Shown here: positions 1 to 8,828 of the stretch, in pieces
Position numbering within the stretch: position 1 is the first letter of the stretch
Layout: the number at the start of each line of letters is the position of its first letter
From: Streptococcus mitis
Lineage (GTDB): Bacteria; Bacillota; Bacilli; Lactobacillales; Streptococcaceae
DNA: 64,000 nt
Direction: 5' to 3'
Assembly (NCBI RefSeq): GCF_013305725.1
Contig: NZ_CP047883.1
Coordinates: forward strand, 1,715,001-1,779,000
Notes under the pieces: generated by a model
What the model saw: only the letters and a program-made list of their open reading frames with translations
Database searches by the model: none
What the model was told of the DNA's origin: nothing
Program-made: the position numbers and the translations under genes

Positions 1-586
1 CTGACACCTTGAGTGGAATCAAGCGTTTGGCACCTGCTTCTTGCACGAGTTCAACAGCTCGGTCAACTGCAGCCACTTCTCCACCAATCACGATTTGTGC
101 AGGTGTATTATAGTTGGCTGGAGTAACCACTCCAAGCTCAGAAGCTTTTTGACAGGCTTCTTCAATAACCTCTACTGGCGTATTGAGAACTGCGACCATC
201 TTGCCAGAGCCAGCAGGAGCCGCTTCTTCCATAAAAACTCCACGCTTAGCTACCAAGGAAACCGCATCTTCAAAATCCAAGGCACCGCTGGCTACTAAGG
301 CAGAGTATTCTCCAAGTGACAAACCAGCAACCATATCAGGCTGATAGCCCTTTTCTTTCAATAAACGATAGATAGCAACTGAAGTCGCTAAAATAGCTGG
401 TTGCGTATAGCGAGTCTGATTGAGTTTTTCTTCTTCTGTATCAATAAGATGACGCAAATCATAACCAAGCACCTGACTTGCTTGATCAATCGTTTTTTTG
501 ACAATCGGATACTGATCATAGAAATCCCGTCCCATACCTAGATACTGGGCACCTTGGCCAGCAAATAAAAAGGCTGTTTTAGTCAT
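1..586 (-). CDS. fabD: Malonyl-CoA:ACP transacylase, FabD (3' end outside window)
   Basis: FabD moves malonyl groups from CoA to acyl carrier protein, giving the extender unit for fatty acid synthesis in the cytoplasm. Translating the minus strand from the ATG at 584-586 gives an N-terminus with the motif FAGQGAQYLGMG and, about 90 residues in, GLSLGEYSALVASG, which is the GxSxG nucleophile elbow of malonyl transferases. The reading frame stays open to the window edge, so about 195 N-terminal residues are seen. Its start overlaps the fabK stop by 8 bases, which suggests translational coupling. Next gene in the fabM-fabT-fabH-acpP-fabK-fabD cluster. Confidence 0.95.
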   Translation of the reverse strand, partial: MTKTAFLFAGQGAQYLGMGRDFYDQYPIVKKTIDQASQVLGYDLRHLIDTEEEKLNQTRYTQPAILATSVAIYRLLKEKGYQPDMVAGLSLGEYSALVASGALDFEDAVSLVAKRGVFMEEAAPAGSGKMVAVLNTPVEVIEEACQKASELGVVTPANYNTPAQIVIGGEVAAVDRAVELVQEAGAKRLIPLKVS

Positions 587-1553
587 TTCTTACAACTCCT
601 GCCCAACGAGAGGCTTCTTCTTGAATTTTCTTAGCTGCTCCGTAATACAAATCTTTTAGGATTTCTTCAACAGTTTCTTCTTTGGAAACAAGCCCTGCAA
701 TTTGACCTGCCATAACAGATCCACCATCCACATCTCCCTGAACAACTGCTTTGGCTAGAGCACCTGCTCCCATTTGTTCAAAAATTTCCAAATCTGGATT
801 TTCTTGTTTAAAGGCATCTTTTTCAGCCTGTTCAAAATCACGAGTCAACTGATTTTTAATCGCACGAACAGCATGTCCAAAGTGTTGAGCTGAAATCGTA
901 GTATCAATATCTCTAGCTTTTAAAATTTTCGCCTTATAATTTGGATGGGCATTAGACTCTTTTGCAACGACAAAGCGAGTTCCAACCTGAACAGCTTCTG
1001 CACCTAGCATAAAACCAGCAGCAGCACCTTCACCATCCGCAATCCCTCCTGCAGCAATAACAGGAACAGATACAGCAGCAGCAACCTGACGCACCAAGGT
1101 CATAGTTGTTAATTTACCGATATGCCCCCCGGCCTCCATTCCTTCTGCAATAACAGCGTCCGCACCGATTTTTTCCATGCGTTTAGCTAAAGCAACACTA
1201 GGTACAACAGGAATAACCGTAATACCAGCTTCATGGAAACGTTCCATGTATTTGCTTGGATTTCCTGCGCCTGTTGTAACTACCTTAACCCCTTCCTCAA
1301 TAACGAGGTCTACAATATCTTCCACAAAGGGAGACAAGAGCATGATGTTGACACCAAAGGGTTTATCAGTCAATGATTTGATTTTATCAATATTTGCCTT
1401 GACAACTTCTTTAGGGGCATTCCCCCCACCGATAATCCCTAGTCCTCCAGCCTTGGAAACAGCTCCTGCCAAATCACCATCAGCAACCCAGGCCATTCCT
1501 CCTTGGAAAATAGGATAATCAATGTTCAATAATTCTGTAATACGTGTTTTCAT
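579..1553 (-). CDS. fabK: FMN-dependent enoyl-ACP reductase II, FabK
   Basis: FabK catalyses the last reduction of each fatty acid elongation cycle, replacing FabI in streptococci; it is naturally insensitive to triclosan. The 324-residue protein belongs to the nitronate monooxygenase/FabK TIM-barrel family. The N-terminus reads LNIDYPIFQGGMAW, and the FMN phosphate-binding glycine motifs AAGGIADGEGAAA and GAEAVQVGTRF are present, as is HFGHAVRAIKNQ near the C-terminus. It lies 117 bases downstream of acpP and overlaps fabD. A FabT-type palindrome at 1601-1616 lies just upstream, so repression by FabT with acyl-ACP is expected. Confidence 0.96.
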   Translation of the reverse strand: MKTRITELLNIDYPIFQGGMAWVADGDLAGAVSKAGGLGIIGGGNAPKEVVKANIDKIKSLTDKPFGVNIMLLSPFVEDIVDLVIEEGVKVVTTGAGNPSKYMERFHEAGITVIPVVPSVALAKRMEKIGADAVIAEGMEAGGHIGKLTTMTLVRQVAAAVSVPVIAAGGIADGEGAAAGFMLGAEAVQVGTRFVVAKESNAHPNYKAKILKARDIDTTISAQHFGHAVRAIKNQLTRDFEQAEKDAFKQENPDLEIFEQMGAGALAKAVVQGDVDGGSVMAGQIAGLVSKEETVEEILKDLYYGAAKKIQEEASRWAGVVRND

Positions 1554-1600
1554 AGTGCCTCCATCGTTTCTTGCTTACGTAATAGTTCGATACCGCCATA

Positions 1601-1616
1601 ATTTGAAAATCAAACT
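1601..1616 (-). promoter_or_regulatory. FabT-type operator upstream of fabK
   Basis: The minus strand reads AGTTTGATTTTCAAAT, a near-perfect inverted repeat (TTTGA / TCAAA) matching the palindrome bound by streptococcal FabT. It lies in the acpP-fabK gap, 48 bases before the fabK start. The regulator fabT is encoded at 2929-3363. The role is inferred from the family; no clear -35/-10 pair could be assigned around it. Confidence 0.7.
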
Positions 1617-1628
1617 ATTGCCTAAACA

Positions 1629-1648
1629 AGAGGGAGCGGGTTTCCCTA
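1629..1648 (-). terminator. Weak hairpin after acpP
   Basis: On the minus strand GGAGTAGGG, AAA loop, CCCGCTCC forms a short imperfect hairpin followed by a mixed pyrimidine stretch rather than a clean T-run. It could attenuate transcription between acpP and fabK or be an mRNA-processing hairpin. Low confidence as a true terminator. Confidence 0.35.
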
Positions 1649-1670
1649 CTCCTTCTATCTTATATTCTGC

Positions 1671-1895
1671 TTATTTTGTTTGCTCTTCAACGTAGGCAAC
1701 CAAGTCACCAACTGTTTTCAAGTCATCTTCTGCTTCGATTTGGATATCAAAAGCATCTTCGATTTCTGAGATTACTTGGAACAAGTCCAATGAATCTGCG
1801 TCCAAATCATCAAAAGTTGATTCAAGTGTTACTTCTGATGCGTCTTTTCCAAGTTCTTCAACAATAATTTCTTGTACTTTTTCAAATACTGCCAT
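1671..1895 (-). CDS. acpP: Acyl carrier protein
   Basis: A 74-residue acidic protein that carries growing fatty acyl chains on a phosphopantetheine arm. The attachment site is Ser35 in the motif DADSLDL, and helix II residues follow as expected for the four-helix ACP fold. Length is normal for a bacterial ACP. It sits between fabH and fabK, all on the minus strand, with a good ribosome site (AAAGGAG) before the ATG at 1895. This is the fatty-acid-cluster ACP, as opposed to D-alanyl carrier or other ACP-like paralogues. Confidence 0.96.
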   Translation of the reverse strand: MAVFEKVQEIIVEELGKDASEVTLESTFDDLDADSLDLFQVISEIEDAFDIQIEAEDDLKTVGDLVAYVEEQTK

Positions 1896-1954
1896 GATAG
1901 GACTCCTTTAAAATAAATAGTTTTTTTATAACAATGTGTTCACCACATGATTAC

Positions 1955-2929
1955 CTAAATTGTAAGAATGAGCGTGCCCCATGTCAAGCCTCCACCGAAG
2001 CCTGATAGTAGAACAGTCTGGCTACCATCTAAACGGATGAGACCTTGTTCTACACACTCTGAAAGTAAAATCGGGATACTTGCTGCACTGGTATTGCCAT
2101 ATTCCATCATATTGGCTGGAATTTTATCTCGGTTAACACCGATTTTTCTAGCCATCTTATCCAAAATACGGTCATTAGCCTGATGAAGTAGCAGATAATC
2201 CAAGTCTGTCACCTCTATAGGAGATTCATCAATAGTCTGCTTGATAGACTTGGCTACGTCCCGAATAGCAAAATCAAAGACTGCGCGTCCATCCATCTTC
2301 AAAAACGAATCTGCATTTTCTTGATCTGAAAATGGAGAATGTAAGCCTGAATGTCCGTACGTTAGACATTCGCTGCGACTTCCATCACTATTGAGACTCT
2401 CTGCTAAAAAATGCTCTTGCTCGCTAGCTTCTAACAAGACACCACCAGCACCATCTCCAAACAAAACAGCTGTTGACCGGTCTGACCAATCAACTGCCTT
2501 AGAGAGGGTCTCACTACCAATCACCAAGCCTTTTTGAAAGCGACCAGAAGCGATAAACTTTTCAGCAGTTGAAAGAGCAAATACAAATCCACTACAAGCA
2601 GCTGTTAGGTCAAAAGCAAAGGCCTTATTAGCACCAATATTAGCTTGTATACGAGCAGCTGTAGAGGGCATCATCGAATCAGGAGTAATGGTAGCTAGAA
2701 TGATAAAATCCAACTCCTCTCCTGTGACTCCAGCTTTTGCCATCAGTTTCTTAGCAACCTCTGTAGCCAAATCACTAGTAGATTCTGTTCTTGAGATATG
2801 CCTTTGTCGTATTCCCGTCCGACTTGAAATCCACTCATCATTGGTATCCATAATCTGAGCCAAATCATGATTTGTAACCACTTGCTCAGGCACATAATGA
2901 GCAACCTGGCTTATTTTTGCAAAAGCCAT
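1955..2929 (-). CDS. fabH: 3-oxoacyl-ACP synthase III, FabH
   Basis: FabH starts fatty acid synthesis by condensing an acyl-CoA primer with malonyl-ACP. The 324-residue thiolase-fold protein has the catalytic triad visible as Cys112 (TAACSGF), His249 (LLHQAND) and Asn279 (YGNTSAAS). The glycine-rich GFGGGLTWG near the C-terminus is typical. The start ATG shares its base with the end of fabT (both at 2929), so the two genes are translationally coupled. Co-transcribed with fabT and very likely under FabT control. Confidence 0.97.
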   Translation of the reverse strand: MAFAKISQVAHYVPEQVVTNHDLAQIMDTNDEWISSRTGIRQRHISRTESTSDLATEVAKKLMAKAGVTGEELDFIILATITPDSMMPSTAARIQANIGANKAFAFDLTAACSGFVFALSTAEKFIASGRFQKGLVIGSETLSKAVDWSDRSTAVLFGDGAGGVLLEASEQEHFLAESLNSDGSRSECLTYGHSGLHSPFSDQENADSFLKMDGRAVFDFAIRDVAKSIKQTIDESPIEVTDLDYLLLHQANDRILDKMARKIGVNRDKIPANMMEYGNTSAASIPILLSECVEQGLIRLDGSQTVLLSGFGGGLTWGTLILTI

Positions 2930-3363
2930 TATCTCAAATCCTCCAAAAATTGATAAAGATTGGTCAAACCTTTGCTCATAACCTCAATTTCTTGCTTACT
3001 CATACCATCAATGATTTTTTCAACCATAGCCTTATGGAAGCGTTTATGTAGCCTATGAACCAAGCGACCTTTCTTTGTCAAATGCAGATGCACCACACGT
3101 CGATCATGTTCTGAACGAATGCGTTCAATGTACCCCTTGCGTTCGAGATTATTCAAACTAGTCGTAACTGTCCCAAGAGTCACCATCAACTCTTTCGACA
3201 CTTGACTTGGTGTCACATCTGGGAATTTCCCAATCACATCAATCGTATGCATTTCTTTGATGGAGATATCCTTGAAACGACTACCTCTCAAGCTAACTTC
3301 CTCAATAACGAGGACATTGTTAAATATAGACGTTAAATATTCATTAATTCGTTGGTAGTCCAA
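2929..3363 (-). CDS. fabT: MarR-family repressor of fatty acid genes, FabT
   Basis: FabT represses the fab genes when loaded with long-chain acyl-ACP, matching fatty acid synthesis to supply. The 144-residue protein has the MarR winged-helix: [20 protein letters not shown] is the recognition helix and [15 protein letters not shown] is the wing with the conserved D-R-R. It lies between fabM and fabH. It has its own promoter in the fabM-fabT gap (3420-3448). The start ATG at 3363 follows a purine-rich ribosome site (GGAGGGAAGG). Confidence 0.95.
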   Translation of the reverse strand: MDYQRINEYLTSIFNNVLVIEEVSLRGSRFKDISIKEMHTIDVIGKFPDVTPSQVSKELMVTLGTVTTSLNNLERKGYIERIRSEHDRRVVHLHLTKKGRLVHRLHKRFHKAMVEKIIDGMSKQEIEVMSKGLTNLYQFLEDLR

Positions 3364-3419
3364 TCTTTCCTTCCCTCCTTTTCAAAAAAACTTTTAGAAT
3401 CAAAACATTTGACAAGAGA

Positions 3420-3448
3420 ATTATATCAAACTTCAAAGAATGGTGCAA
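3420..3448 (-). promoter_or_regulatory. Promoter of fabT-fabH-acpP
   Basis: On the minus strand, -35 TTGCAC (3443-3448) and -10 TATAAT (3420-3425) are separated by exactly 17 bases, in the gap between fabM and fabT. The half-palindrome GTTTGATAT overlaps the -10 and TTGTCAAAT follows, so autoregulation by FabT at this site is plausible, but the match to the FabT palindrome is only partial. Confidence 0.75.
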
Positions 3449-3456
3449 GTATTTTT

Positions 3457-4242
3457 TTATTTTCCTGTAAATTTAGGTCGTCTTCTTTCCGAATGAGCCC
3501 GAACTCCCTCTTTGAAATCCTCTGTTTGGGCCAAAGATTCCTGTAGCTTCAATTCTAAAGCAGCATAATCTTGCCAATCTTTAAATTGGCTCTCCCAAAC
3601 CAACTTCTTGATGGCTGCATAGGAATTAGCTGATCCGCGTCTCAATTTTTTAAGAAGCTGTTCTCTAGTCTGTTCAAGTTTATCAGCTTCACAGACACGG
3701 TAAACCAGGCCCCACTCTAGAGCTTTTTCTGCATTCAAAGCCTCACCTGTCATAGCTAATTGAGCAGCACGCGTCACACCAATACTTCGGCTCAAGAGAT
3801 GAATTCCTCCTGCATCCGGAGCCAAGCCAACTCCAACAAAGGCTTGGATAAATTTAGCCTTATCCGTTGCCAGACAGAAATCTGCAGCAACAGCCATATT
3901 TGCTGCGGCACCTGCAACTGCCCCATCAACCTCCATCAAAACAGGCTTTGCAATTTGCTTGATTTTATAAGAAATAGTATTGACCAATTCTGCGATTTTC
4001 GTCAATGATGGAATATCATCCTCATCCACTGCTCGCTTCATCTCAACCAAATCTCCCCCAACTGAAAAGACTTTGCCATTCGCGTTGATTAAGACAAAAT
4101 GCACAGCTGGATCCTCTTCTGCCAAAGTCAGGGCTTCTAAAATCTCCTCACACATGAGAATATGAAAACCATTCGCGACCTCAGGACGATTTAACGTAAG
4201 GATTGCCAAATCCTCTTTAAGCTGATAAATAATGTGTTCCAT
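3457..4242 (-). CDS. fabM: Trans-2,cis-3-decenoyl-ACP isomerase, FabM
   Basis: FabM isomerises trans-2-decenoyl-ACP to cis-3, the branch point for unsaturated fatty acids in streptococci, which lack FabA. The 261-residue protein has the enoyl-CoA hydratase/isomerase (crotonase) fold; an oxyanion-hole loop is seen in [19 protein letters not shown] and the substrate loop in [12 protein letters not shown]. It heads the fab cluster, upstream of fabT. By sequence alone it could be called a generic enoyl-CoA hydratase; the gene position makes FabM the best call. Confidence 0.93.
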   Translation of the reverse strand: MEHIIYQLKEDLAILTLNRPEVANGFHILMCEEILEALTLAEEDPAVHFVLINANGKVFSVGGDLVEMKRAVDEDDIPSLTKIAELVNTISYKIKQIAKPVLMEVDGAVAGAAANMAVAADFCLATDKAKFIQAFVGVGLAPDAGGIHLLSRSIGVTRAAQLAMTGEALNAEKALEWGLVYRVCEADKLEQTREQLLKKLRRGSANSYAAIKKLVWESQFKDWQDYAALELKLQESLAQTEDFKEGVRAHSERRRPKFTGK

Positions 4243-4394
4243 CTGGACTCCTTTTTTATTTTATAAGCAGTTTAAATTATTTCATTTTCAAAGTATATCT
4301 TTTTTAGGAGCAGAAAGCAAGAAAAAATCAACTGAAAGTGTCTCAGCCGATTAGAAAGGCTCGCTTTATACTAGAACGCATCTTATTTTCTTCA

Positions 4395-4423
4395 TTGAAA
4401 AAAGACTTTCTTTCTGCTATAAT
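4395..4423 (+). promoter_or_regulatory. Promoter of the aspartate kinase gene
   Basis: -35 TTGAAA (4395-4400) and -10 TATAAT (4418-4423) with a 17-base spacer, 29 bases before the aspartate kinase start codon. The 200 bases between fabM and this gene show no leader that resembles a lysine riboswitch. Confidence 0.85.
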
Positions 4424-4452
4424 CGTATAAAATACTTACTTTAGGAGTTCTT

Positions 4453-5817
4453 ATGAAGGTTGTTAAATTTGGAGGTAGCTCTCTTGCCTCTGCTAGTCAA
4501 TTAGAAAAAGTTTTAAACATCGTAAAAAGCGATTCAGAGCGTCGTTTTGTAGTCGTTTCTGCGCCTGGTAAACGCAATGCTGAAGATACTAAGGTTACGG
4601 ATGCCTTGATTAAATACTACCGCGACTATGTTGCTGGTAACGATATTAGCAAGAGCCAAAACTGGATTATTGACCGCTATGCTGCGATGGTTAGTGAACT
4701 AGGTCTTAAACCAGCTGTGCTAGAAAAAATTTCCAAAAGCATTCGCGCCTTAGCCACTCTTCCTATTGATGAAAATGAATTTCTCTACGACACTTTTCTA
4801 GCAGCCGGTGAAAATAACAATGCTAAATTGATTGCTGCCTATTTTAACCAAAATGGGATTGATGCACGCTATGTGCACCCTCGAGAAGCTGGTATTGTGG
4901 TCACAAGTGAACCTGGTCATGCTCGAATCATTCCATCAAGTTATGACAAGATTGAGGAATTGACGAATGCAAATGAAGTCCTAGTCATTCCTGGTTTCTT
5001 TGGGGTTACCAAGGAAAATCAAATCTGTACCTTCTCACGTGGAGGCTCTGATATTACAGGTTCTATCATTGCTGCCGGTGTTAAGGCAGACCTCTATGAA
5101 AACTTTACAGACGTTGATGGTATCTTTGCAGCCCACCCTGGTATTATCCACCAACCACACTCGATTCCTGAGTTGACCTACCGTGAAATGCGTGAGTTGG
5201 CCTATGCAGGATTCTCAGTCCTTCATGATGAAGCTCTTCTACCTGCCTACCGTGGAAAAATTCCTCTAGTTATCAAGAATACCAACAATCCTGACCATCC
5301 AGGTACTCGTATTGTTTTAAAACACAGTAGTGATGAATTCCCAGTTGTGGGAATTGCTGGTGATTCTGGCTTTGTCAGCATCAACATGTCTAAATACCTC
5401 ATGAACCGTGAGGTGGGATTTGGACGCAAGGTTCTGCAAATCCTTGAAGATCTTAACATCGGTTGGGAACATATGCCAACAGGTATCGACGATCTTTCAA
5501 TCATCCTCCGTTCTCGCGAACTAACTCCTATCAAGGAAGAAGAAATCCTTCGTCAGTTGGTTCAAAAGGCTGAAGTAGACCATGCAGAAATCGAACACGA
5601 CCTTTCTATCATTATGATTGTTGGTGAAAAGATGAAGAGCCATATCGGAGTAACTGCTACTGCGACACGCGCTCTATCTGAAAACAAGATCAACATCCAG
5701 ATGATGTCGCAAGGTTCTAGTGAAGTTTCTATTATGTTCGTTGTCAATAAAGACCAAGAGAAAGCAGCAATCAAAGCCCTCTACAATGCCTTTTTCGGTG
5801 AAAGTAAGGAAGACTAA
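4453..5817 (+). CDS. Aspartate kinase
   Basis: Catalyses phosphorylation of aspartate, the first step toward lysine/diaminopimelate, threonine and methionine; needed for cell-wall lysine. The 454-residue protein starts with the amino-acid-kinase motif VVKFGGSSLA, then GFFGVTKENQICTFSRGGSD for ATP/substrate binding, and ends with two ACT domains (about 310-450, including GVTATATRALSENKINIQMM), which suggests feedback control by amino acids. It has its own promoter and is followed 2 bases later by the DUF956 gene. Which amino acid inhibits it cannot be told from sequence. Confidence 0.95.
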   Translation: MKVVKFGGSSLASASQLEKVLNIVKSDSERRFVVVSAPGKRNAEDTKVTDALIKYYRDYVAGNDISKSQNWIIDRYAAMVSELGLKPAVLEKISKSIRALATLPIDENEFLYDTFLAAGENNNAKLIAAYFNQNGIDARYVHPREAGIVVTSEPGHARIIPSSYDKIEELTNANEVLVIPGFFGVTKENQICTFSRGGSDITGSIIAAGVKADLYENFTDVDGIFAAHPGIIHQPHSIPELTYREMRELAYAGFSVLHDEALLPAYRGKIPLVIKNTNNPDHPGTRIVLKHSSDEFPVVGIAGDSGFVSINMSKYLMNREVGFGRKVLQILEDLNIGWEHMPTGIDDLSIILRSRELTPIKEEEILRQLVQKAEVDHAEIEHDLSIIMIVGEKMKSHIGVTATATRALSENKINIQMMSQGSSEVSIMFVVNKDQEKAAIKALYNAFFGESKED

Positions 5818-5819
5818 CC

Positions 5820-6191
5820 ATGGCCCAATCTCTTAACAAAACAGTGCTTCTCAATACAACAGGTACCTCCTACCTCTCTATAGCTGGGAAAGTTGGGAAA
5901 TTTCTTGTCGGAGATCAGGCTCTGGAATTTTACCCAGATGTCAATGTCGAACAATTTATCCAGATTCCTTGGAGCCATATCAACCAGATTGGGGCCAATG
6001 TCACTGGGCGAAAAATCAGTCGCCACTTCGAAGTCTTTACAGACAGAGGAAAATTCCTCTTTGCTTCAAAAGACTCAGGTGCCATTCTTAAAATTGCTCG
6101 CGAAAAACTGGGCAATGACAAGGTCGTCAAACTTCCGACCCTGATTCAGACAATTAGCCAAAAATTTAAAAATCTATTTGCAAAAAAGTAG
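5820..6191 (+). CDS. DUF956 family protein (ManO-like)
   Basis: A 123-residue protein of the DUF956 family, sometimes called ManO because relatives are encoded with mannose-type PTS operons; molecular function is not established. The sequence has a PH-like beta-rich look, with motifs YLSIAGKVGKFLVGDQALEFY and GANVTGRKISRHFEVFTD, and a basic C-terminus (SQKFKNLFAKK). No signal peptide or membrane segment. It begins 2 bases after the aspartate kinase stop, so is probably co-transcribed with it; the serS promoter is embedded in its 3' end. No PTS genes are nearby. Confidence 0.85.
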   Translation: MAQSLNKTVLLNTTGTSYLSIAGKVGKFLVGDQALEFYPDVNVEQFIQIPWSHINQIGANVTGRKISRHFEVFTDRGKFLFASKDSGAILKIAREKLGNDKVVKLPTLIQTISQKFKNLFAKK

Positions 6192-6206
6192 AAACTTTAG
6201 TATAAT
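6178..6206 (+). promoter_or_regulatory. Promoter of the serS T-box transcript
   Basis: -35 TTGCAA (6178-6183) and -10 TATAAT (6201-6206), spacer 17 bases. The -35 lies inside the last codons of the DUF956 gene. Transcription would begin near 6213, exactly where the T-box leader begins. Confidence 0.85.
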
Positions 6207-6211
6207 CATAG

Positions 6212-6389
6212 CAACGGATAAGTAGGTTATCTTCTTCTTTCAGAAAGTCTGCGGGTGCTGCGAGCAGATAGGAGGGATAGGTGAAATTCTACCGTTAGTA
6301 ACAATTACATACACAATCAAGTGCACACCTGTGAAGTTGGATGGAACCGTGGCCCTGCCACTCCAACGCTTTGTCAGGTGTGCTTTTTT
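6212..6389 (+). promoter_or_regulatory. T-box leader of serS, with terminator
   Basis: Uncharged tRNA-sensing leader. The T-box core is at 6334-6352 (contains TGGAACCGTG) and precedes a terminator whose outer stem GCACACCTG (6322-6330) pairs with CAGGTGTGC (6375-6383), followed by six T. Stem I features are visible at 6218-6295, including an AGTAGGTT segment and a GGTGAAATTCTACC segment in which TCT, a serine codon followed by A, is a likely specifier. Uncharged tRNA-Ser would favour the antiterminator and serS expression. The specifier assignment is inference. Confidence 0.88.
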
Positions 6390-6404
6390 CATAAAGGAGT
6401 TCTT

Positions 6405-7679
6405 ATGTTAGATATCAAACGTATTCGTACAGACTTTGATTCTGTCGCAGGAAAATTGGCTACACGTGGTGTAGATGCTGCTGTCTTAAACGAGATGAAA
6501 GAAATCGATGCTAAACGTCGTGATATTTTAGTCAAGGTTGAAACTCTCAAGGCTGAACGTAACACAGTTTCAGCTGAGATTGCCCAAGCTAAGCGCAACA
6601 AGGAAAATGCAGATGACAAGATTGCTGCCATGCAGAATCTATCTGCTGAGGTTAAAGCCTTGGATGCTGAATTGGCAGAAATCGATGCTAAATTGACAGA
6701 ATTTACTACTACTCTTCCAAACATCCCAGCTGACAGCGTTCCTGTTGGAGCTGATGAAGATGACAACGTGGAAGTTCGCCGTTGGGGTACTCCACGCGAG
6801 TTCGATTTCGAGCCAAAAGCTCACTGGGATCTGGGTGAAGACCTTGGCATCCTTGACTGGGAACGTGGGGGTAAGGTAACAGGAGCTCGCTTCCTCTTCT
6901 ATAAAGGTCTCGGCGCTCGTTTGGAACGTGCCATCTACAACTTTATGTTGGATGAACATGGAAAAGAAGGCTATACAGAAGTCATCACACCTTACATGGT
7001 TAACCATGATTCTATGTTTGGGACTGGTCAATATCCAAAATTCAAGGAAGATACTTTTGAACTCAGCGATAGCAATTATGTCCTTATCCCTACAGCTGAA
7101 GTTCCTCTGACAAACTACTACCGTGATGAAATCCTTGATGGTAAAGACCTGCCAATCTACTTTACTGCTATGAGCCCATCATTCCGTTCCGAGGCTGGTT
7201 CTGCTGGTCGTGATACTCGTGGCTTGATTCGTTTGCACCAATTCCACAAGGTTGAAATGGTTAAATTTGCCAAGCCAGAAGAATCTTACGAAGAATTGGA
7301 AAAAATGACAGCCAACGCTGAAAATATCCTTCAAAAACTCAACCTTCCATATCGTGTCGTTGCTCTCTCTACAGGAGATATGGGCTTCTCAGCTGCTAAA
7401 ACTTACGACTTGGAAGTTTGGATTCCAGCACAAAATACCTACCGTGAAATTTCAAGCTGTTCAAACACAGAAGATTTCCAAGCCCGTCGTGCCCAAATCC
7501 GTTACCGTGATGAAGCAGATGGCAAGGTGAAATTGCTCCATACCTTGAACGGTTCTGGACTTGCAGTTGGACGTACAGTGGCTGCTATTCTTGAAAACTA
7601 CCAAAATGCAGATGGTTCTGTGACCATCCCAGAAGTTCTTCGTCCATACATGGGTGACGCTGAAGTTATCAAACCATAA
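6405..7679 (+). CDS. serS: Seryl-tRNA synthetase
   Basis: Charges tRNA-Ser with serine. The 424-residue protein has the N-terminal coiled-coil tRNA-binding arm (about residues 25-105) and the class II catalytic core: motif 2 around [21 protein letters not shown] and motif 3 near [16 protein letters not shown] longer frame opens at 6321, but that stretch is inside the T-box terminator. The ATG at 6405 follows AAAGGAG with good spacing and starts the family's usual MLDIKRIR. Regulated by the T-box leader at 6212-6389. Confidence 0.97.
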   Translation: MLDIKRIRTDFDSVAGKLATRGVDAAVLNEMKEIDAKRRDILVKVETLKAERNTVSAEIAQAKRNKENADDKIAAMQNLSAEVKALDAELAEIDAKLTEFTTTLPNIPADSVPVGADEDDNVEVRRWGTPREFDFEPKAHWDLGEDLGILDWERGGKVTGARFLFYKGLGARLERAIYNFMLDEHGKEGYTEVITPYMVNHDSMFGTGQYPKFKEDTFELSDSNYVLIPTAEVPLTNYYRDEILDGKDLPIYFTAMSPSFRSEAGSAGRDTRGLIRLHQFHKVEMVKFAKPEESYEELEKMTANAENILQKLNLPYRVVALSTGDMGFSAAKTYDLEVWIPAQNTYREISSCSNTEDFQARRAQIRYRDEADGKVKLLHTLNGSGLAVGRTVAAILENYQNADGSVTIPEVLRPYMGDAEVIKP

Positions 7680-7683
7680 AAAT

Positions 7684-7714
7684 AAGGCCTAGCTATTTCT
7701 AGCTAGACCTTTTT
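7684..7714. terminator. Bidirectional terminator between serS and the TDT transporter gene
   Basis: AAGGCCTAGCT, loop, AGCTAGACCTT forms a hairpin flanked by T-rich DNA on the plus strand (CCTTTTTTC). It ends serS and overlaps the last codons of the convergent transporter gene. Confidence 0.8.
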
Positions 7715-8602
7715 TCGTAACCAAATCAAATAAGCACCTAATACAAAGAGCAAAATGATTAGGCAAATAACAGTTTCAGCCACTACCAAATAATCCAAAA
7801 ATGGAAGTTTCAAGATTCCCTGAGCCATCTTAAGCGAAGTAGCTGTGATAATGGTCGGGAAGGTGAGGGCTGAAAAGGCTGGTTGAAAGCCTTGTTTTAA
7901 AATATTGGGCAGGCGAGTCAAAACAAAGAAAAAGAAGGATTGAGAAGCCAAAATCATGACGATTAAGACCCAGGTTTGTAGGCTGGCTCCTCCAACCCGA
8001 ACCAGAGAAGCCAAGAGTAGAGAGAAAGGAGCACAGTAGATTCCTTCTTGCCCAAGCAAGGCTAGTGGGAGCGGATGTTTCTTTAAATCGCTATAAATAA
8101 GGGGATAGAGATAGAAGGTTAGGAGAAAACCAAAACTCAAGGTCGCATAGGCAATTTCGATGATACCTACAAGAGGATAGGTCAAGGCTGCTACTGCTAT
8201 CCCCACATAGAGAACCGTCCAGCTAGGAGTCGCATGAACCCTCCGCCCCGGATAGGCAAATTTAATGGTGAAACCAGCAATCAAGAACAAATCCAAGAGA
8301 AATGAAAACCACCAAAGTCCTTGCGCTACCAAAGGGAAATGAGGGAAGACTCGAAAGACATAAGTCGATAAAATCATCCCAGCCATGGGAAAGGTCGCCA
8401 TTCCTGACAAAAGAGGAGGCTTGGTCAATTCTTGCTTGGTTTCCTTCCAATTAAAGAGATGCAGCATTAGAAAGTAAGTCCACAAAACCAAACCTGTCAG
8501 ACTCAACAGATGGGACAGAACCGGCAACGTATCTAAAACGAGATTTCCAGCTCCTGCCAAACCTAGCAAACAACCAGAAAATACCAAGGGGAGTTTTTTC
8601 AT
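7703..8602 (-). CDS. TDT/SLAC1-family membrane transporter (TehA-like)
   Basis: A 299-residue very hydrophobic protein with about 9-10 predicted membrane spans, of the tellurite-resistance/dicarboxylate transporter (TDT, SLAC1/TehA) family; these are anion channels or exporters. The substrate here is unknown. Homologues in streptococci have been mislabelled exfoliative toxin; nothing toxin-like is visible. Start chosen at the ATG at 8602 (MKKLPLVFSG), which follows GGAGG at proper spacing, in preference to the in-frame codon 12 bases earlier. Stands alone between serS and a BOX element. Confidence 0.8.
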   Translation of the reverse strand: MKKLPLVFSGCLLGLAGAGNLVLDTLPVLSHLLSLTGLVLWTYFLMLHLFNWKETKQELTKPPLLSGMATFPMAGMILSTYVFRVFPHFPLVAQGLWWFSFLLDLFLIAGFTIKFAYPGRRVHATPSWTVLYVGIAVAALTYPLVGIIEIAYATLSFGFLLTFYLYPLIYSDLKKHPLPLALLGQEGIYCAPFSLLLASLVRVGGASLQTWVLIVMILASQSFFFFVLTRLPNILKQGFQPAFSALTFPTIITATSLKMAQGILKLPFLDYLVVAETVICLIILLFVLGAYLIWLRKKV

Positions 8603-8663
8603 CCTAACCTCCAATAATCATGTTAGTTTCAGTATAACATAAAAGCGCTTAAATGAGGACTTA

Positions 8664-8777
8664 ATACTCATCGAAAATCTCTTCAAACCACGTCAGCTTT
8701 ATCTGCAACCTCAAAGCTGTGCTTTGAGCAACCTGCGGCTAGCTTCCTAGTTTGCTCTTTGATTTTCATTGAGTATA
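8664..8777 (+). repeat. BOX element (A reading on plus strand, shortened)
   Basis: A pneumococcal-type BOX repeat. It starts ATACTCATCGAAAATCTC (boxA end) and finishes TTTGATTTTCATTGAGTATA (boxC end); the middle holds the boxB hairpin arms CTCAAAGC/GCTTTGAG. The inner part of boxA (the GTCGCCTTGCCGTA segment) is missing, so this is a shortened copy. Lies between the AhpD-like gene terminator and the TDT transporter gene. Confidence 0.88.
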
Positions 8778-8785
8778 AAAAAAAC

Positions 8786-8808
8786 GAAGTCCAATTATTT
8801 CAGACTTC
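8786..8808 (-). terminator. Terminator of the AhpD-like gene
   Basis: On the minus strand GAAGTC, 11-base loop, GACTTC, followed by a run of eight T; 20 bases after the stop of the AhpD-like gene. Confidence 0.85.
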
Positions 8809-8828
8809 ATTTTTTACTCAGATAATGA

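Noticed and set aside
3760..4165. Plus-strand ORFs opposite fabM
   Set aside because: No ribosome sites, and fabM on the other strand is a clear full-length family member.
6321..6404. 28 extra N-terminal codons of serS
   Set aside because: They cover the T-box and terminator. The ATG at 6405 has a proper ribosome site and gives the normal SerRS start.
7703..8602. Exfoliative toxin
   Set aside because: The protein is a multi-span TDT/SLAC1-type transporter; no serine protease motifs are present.
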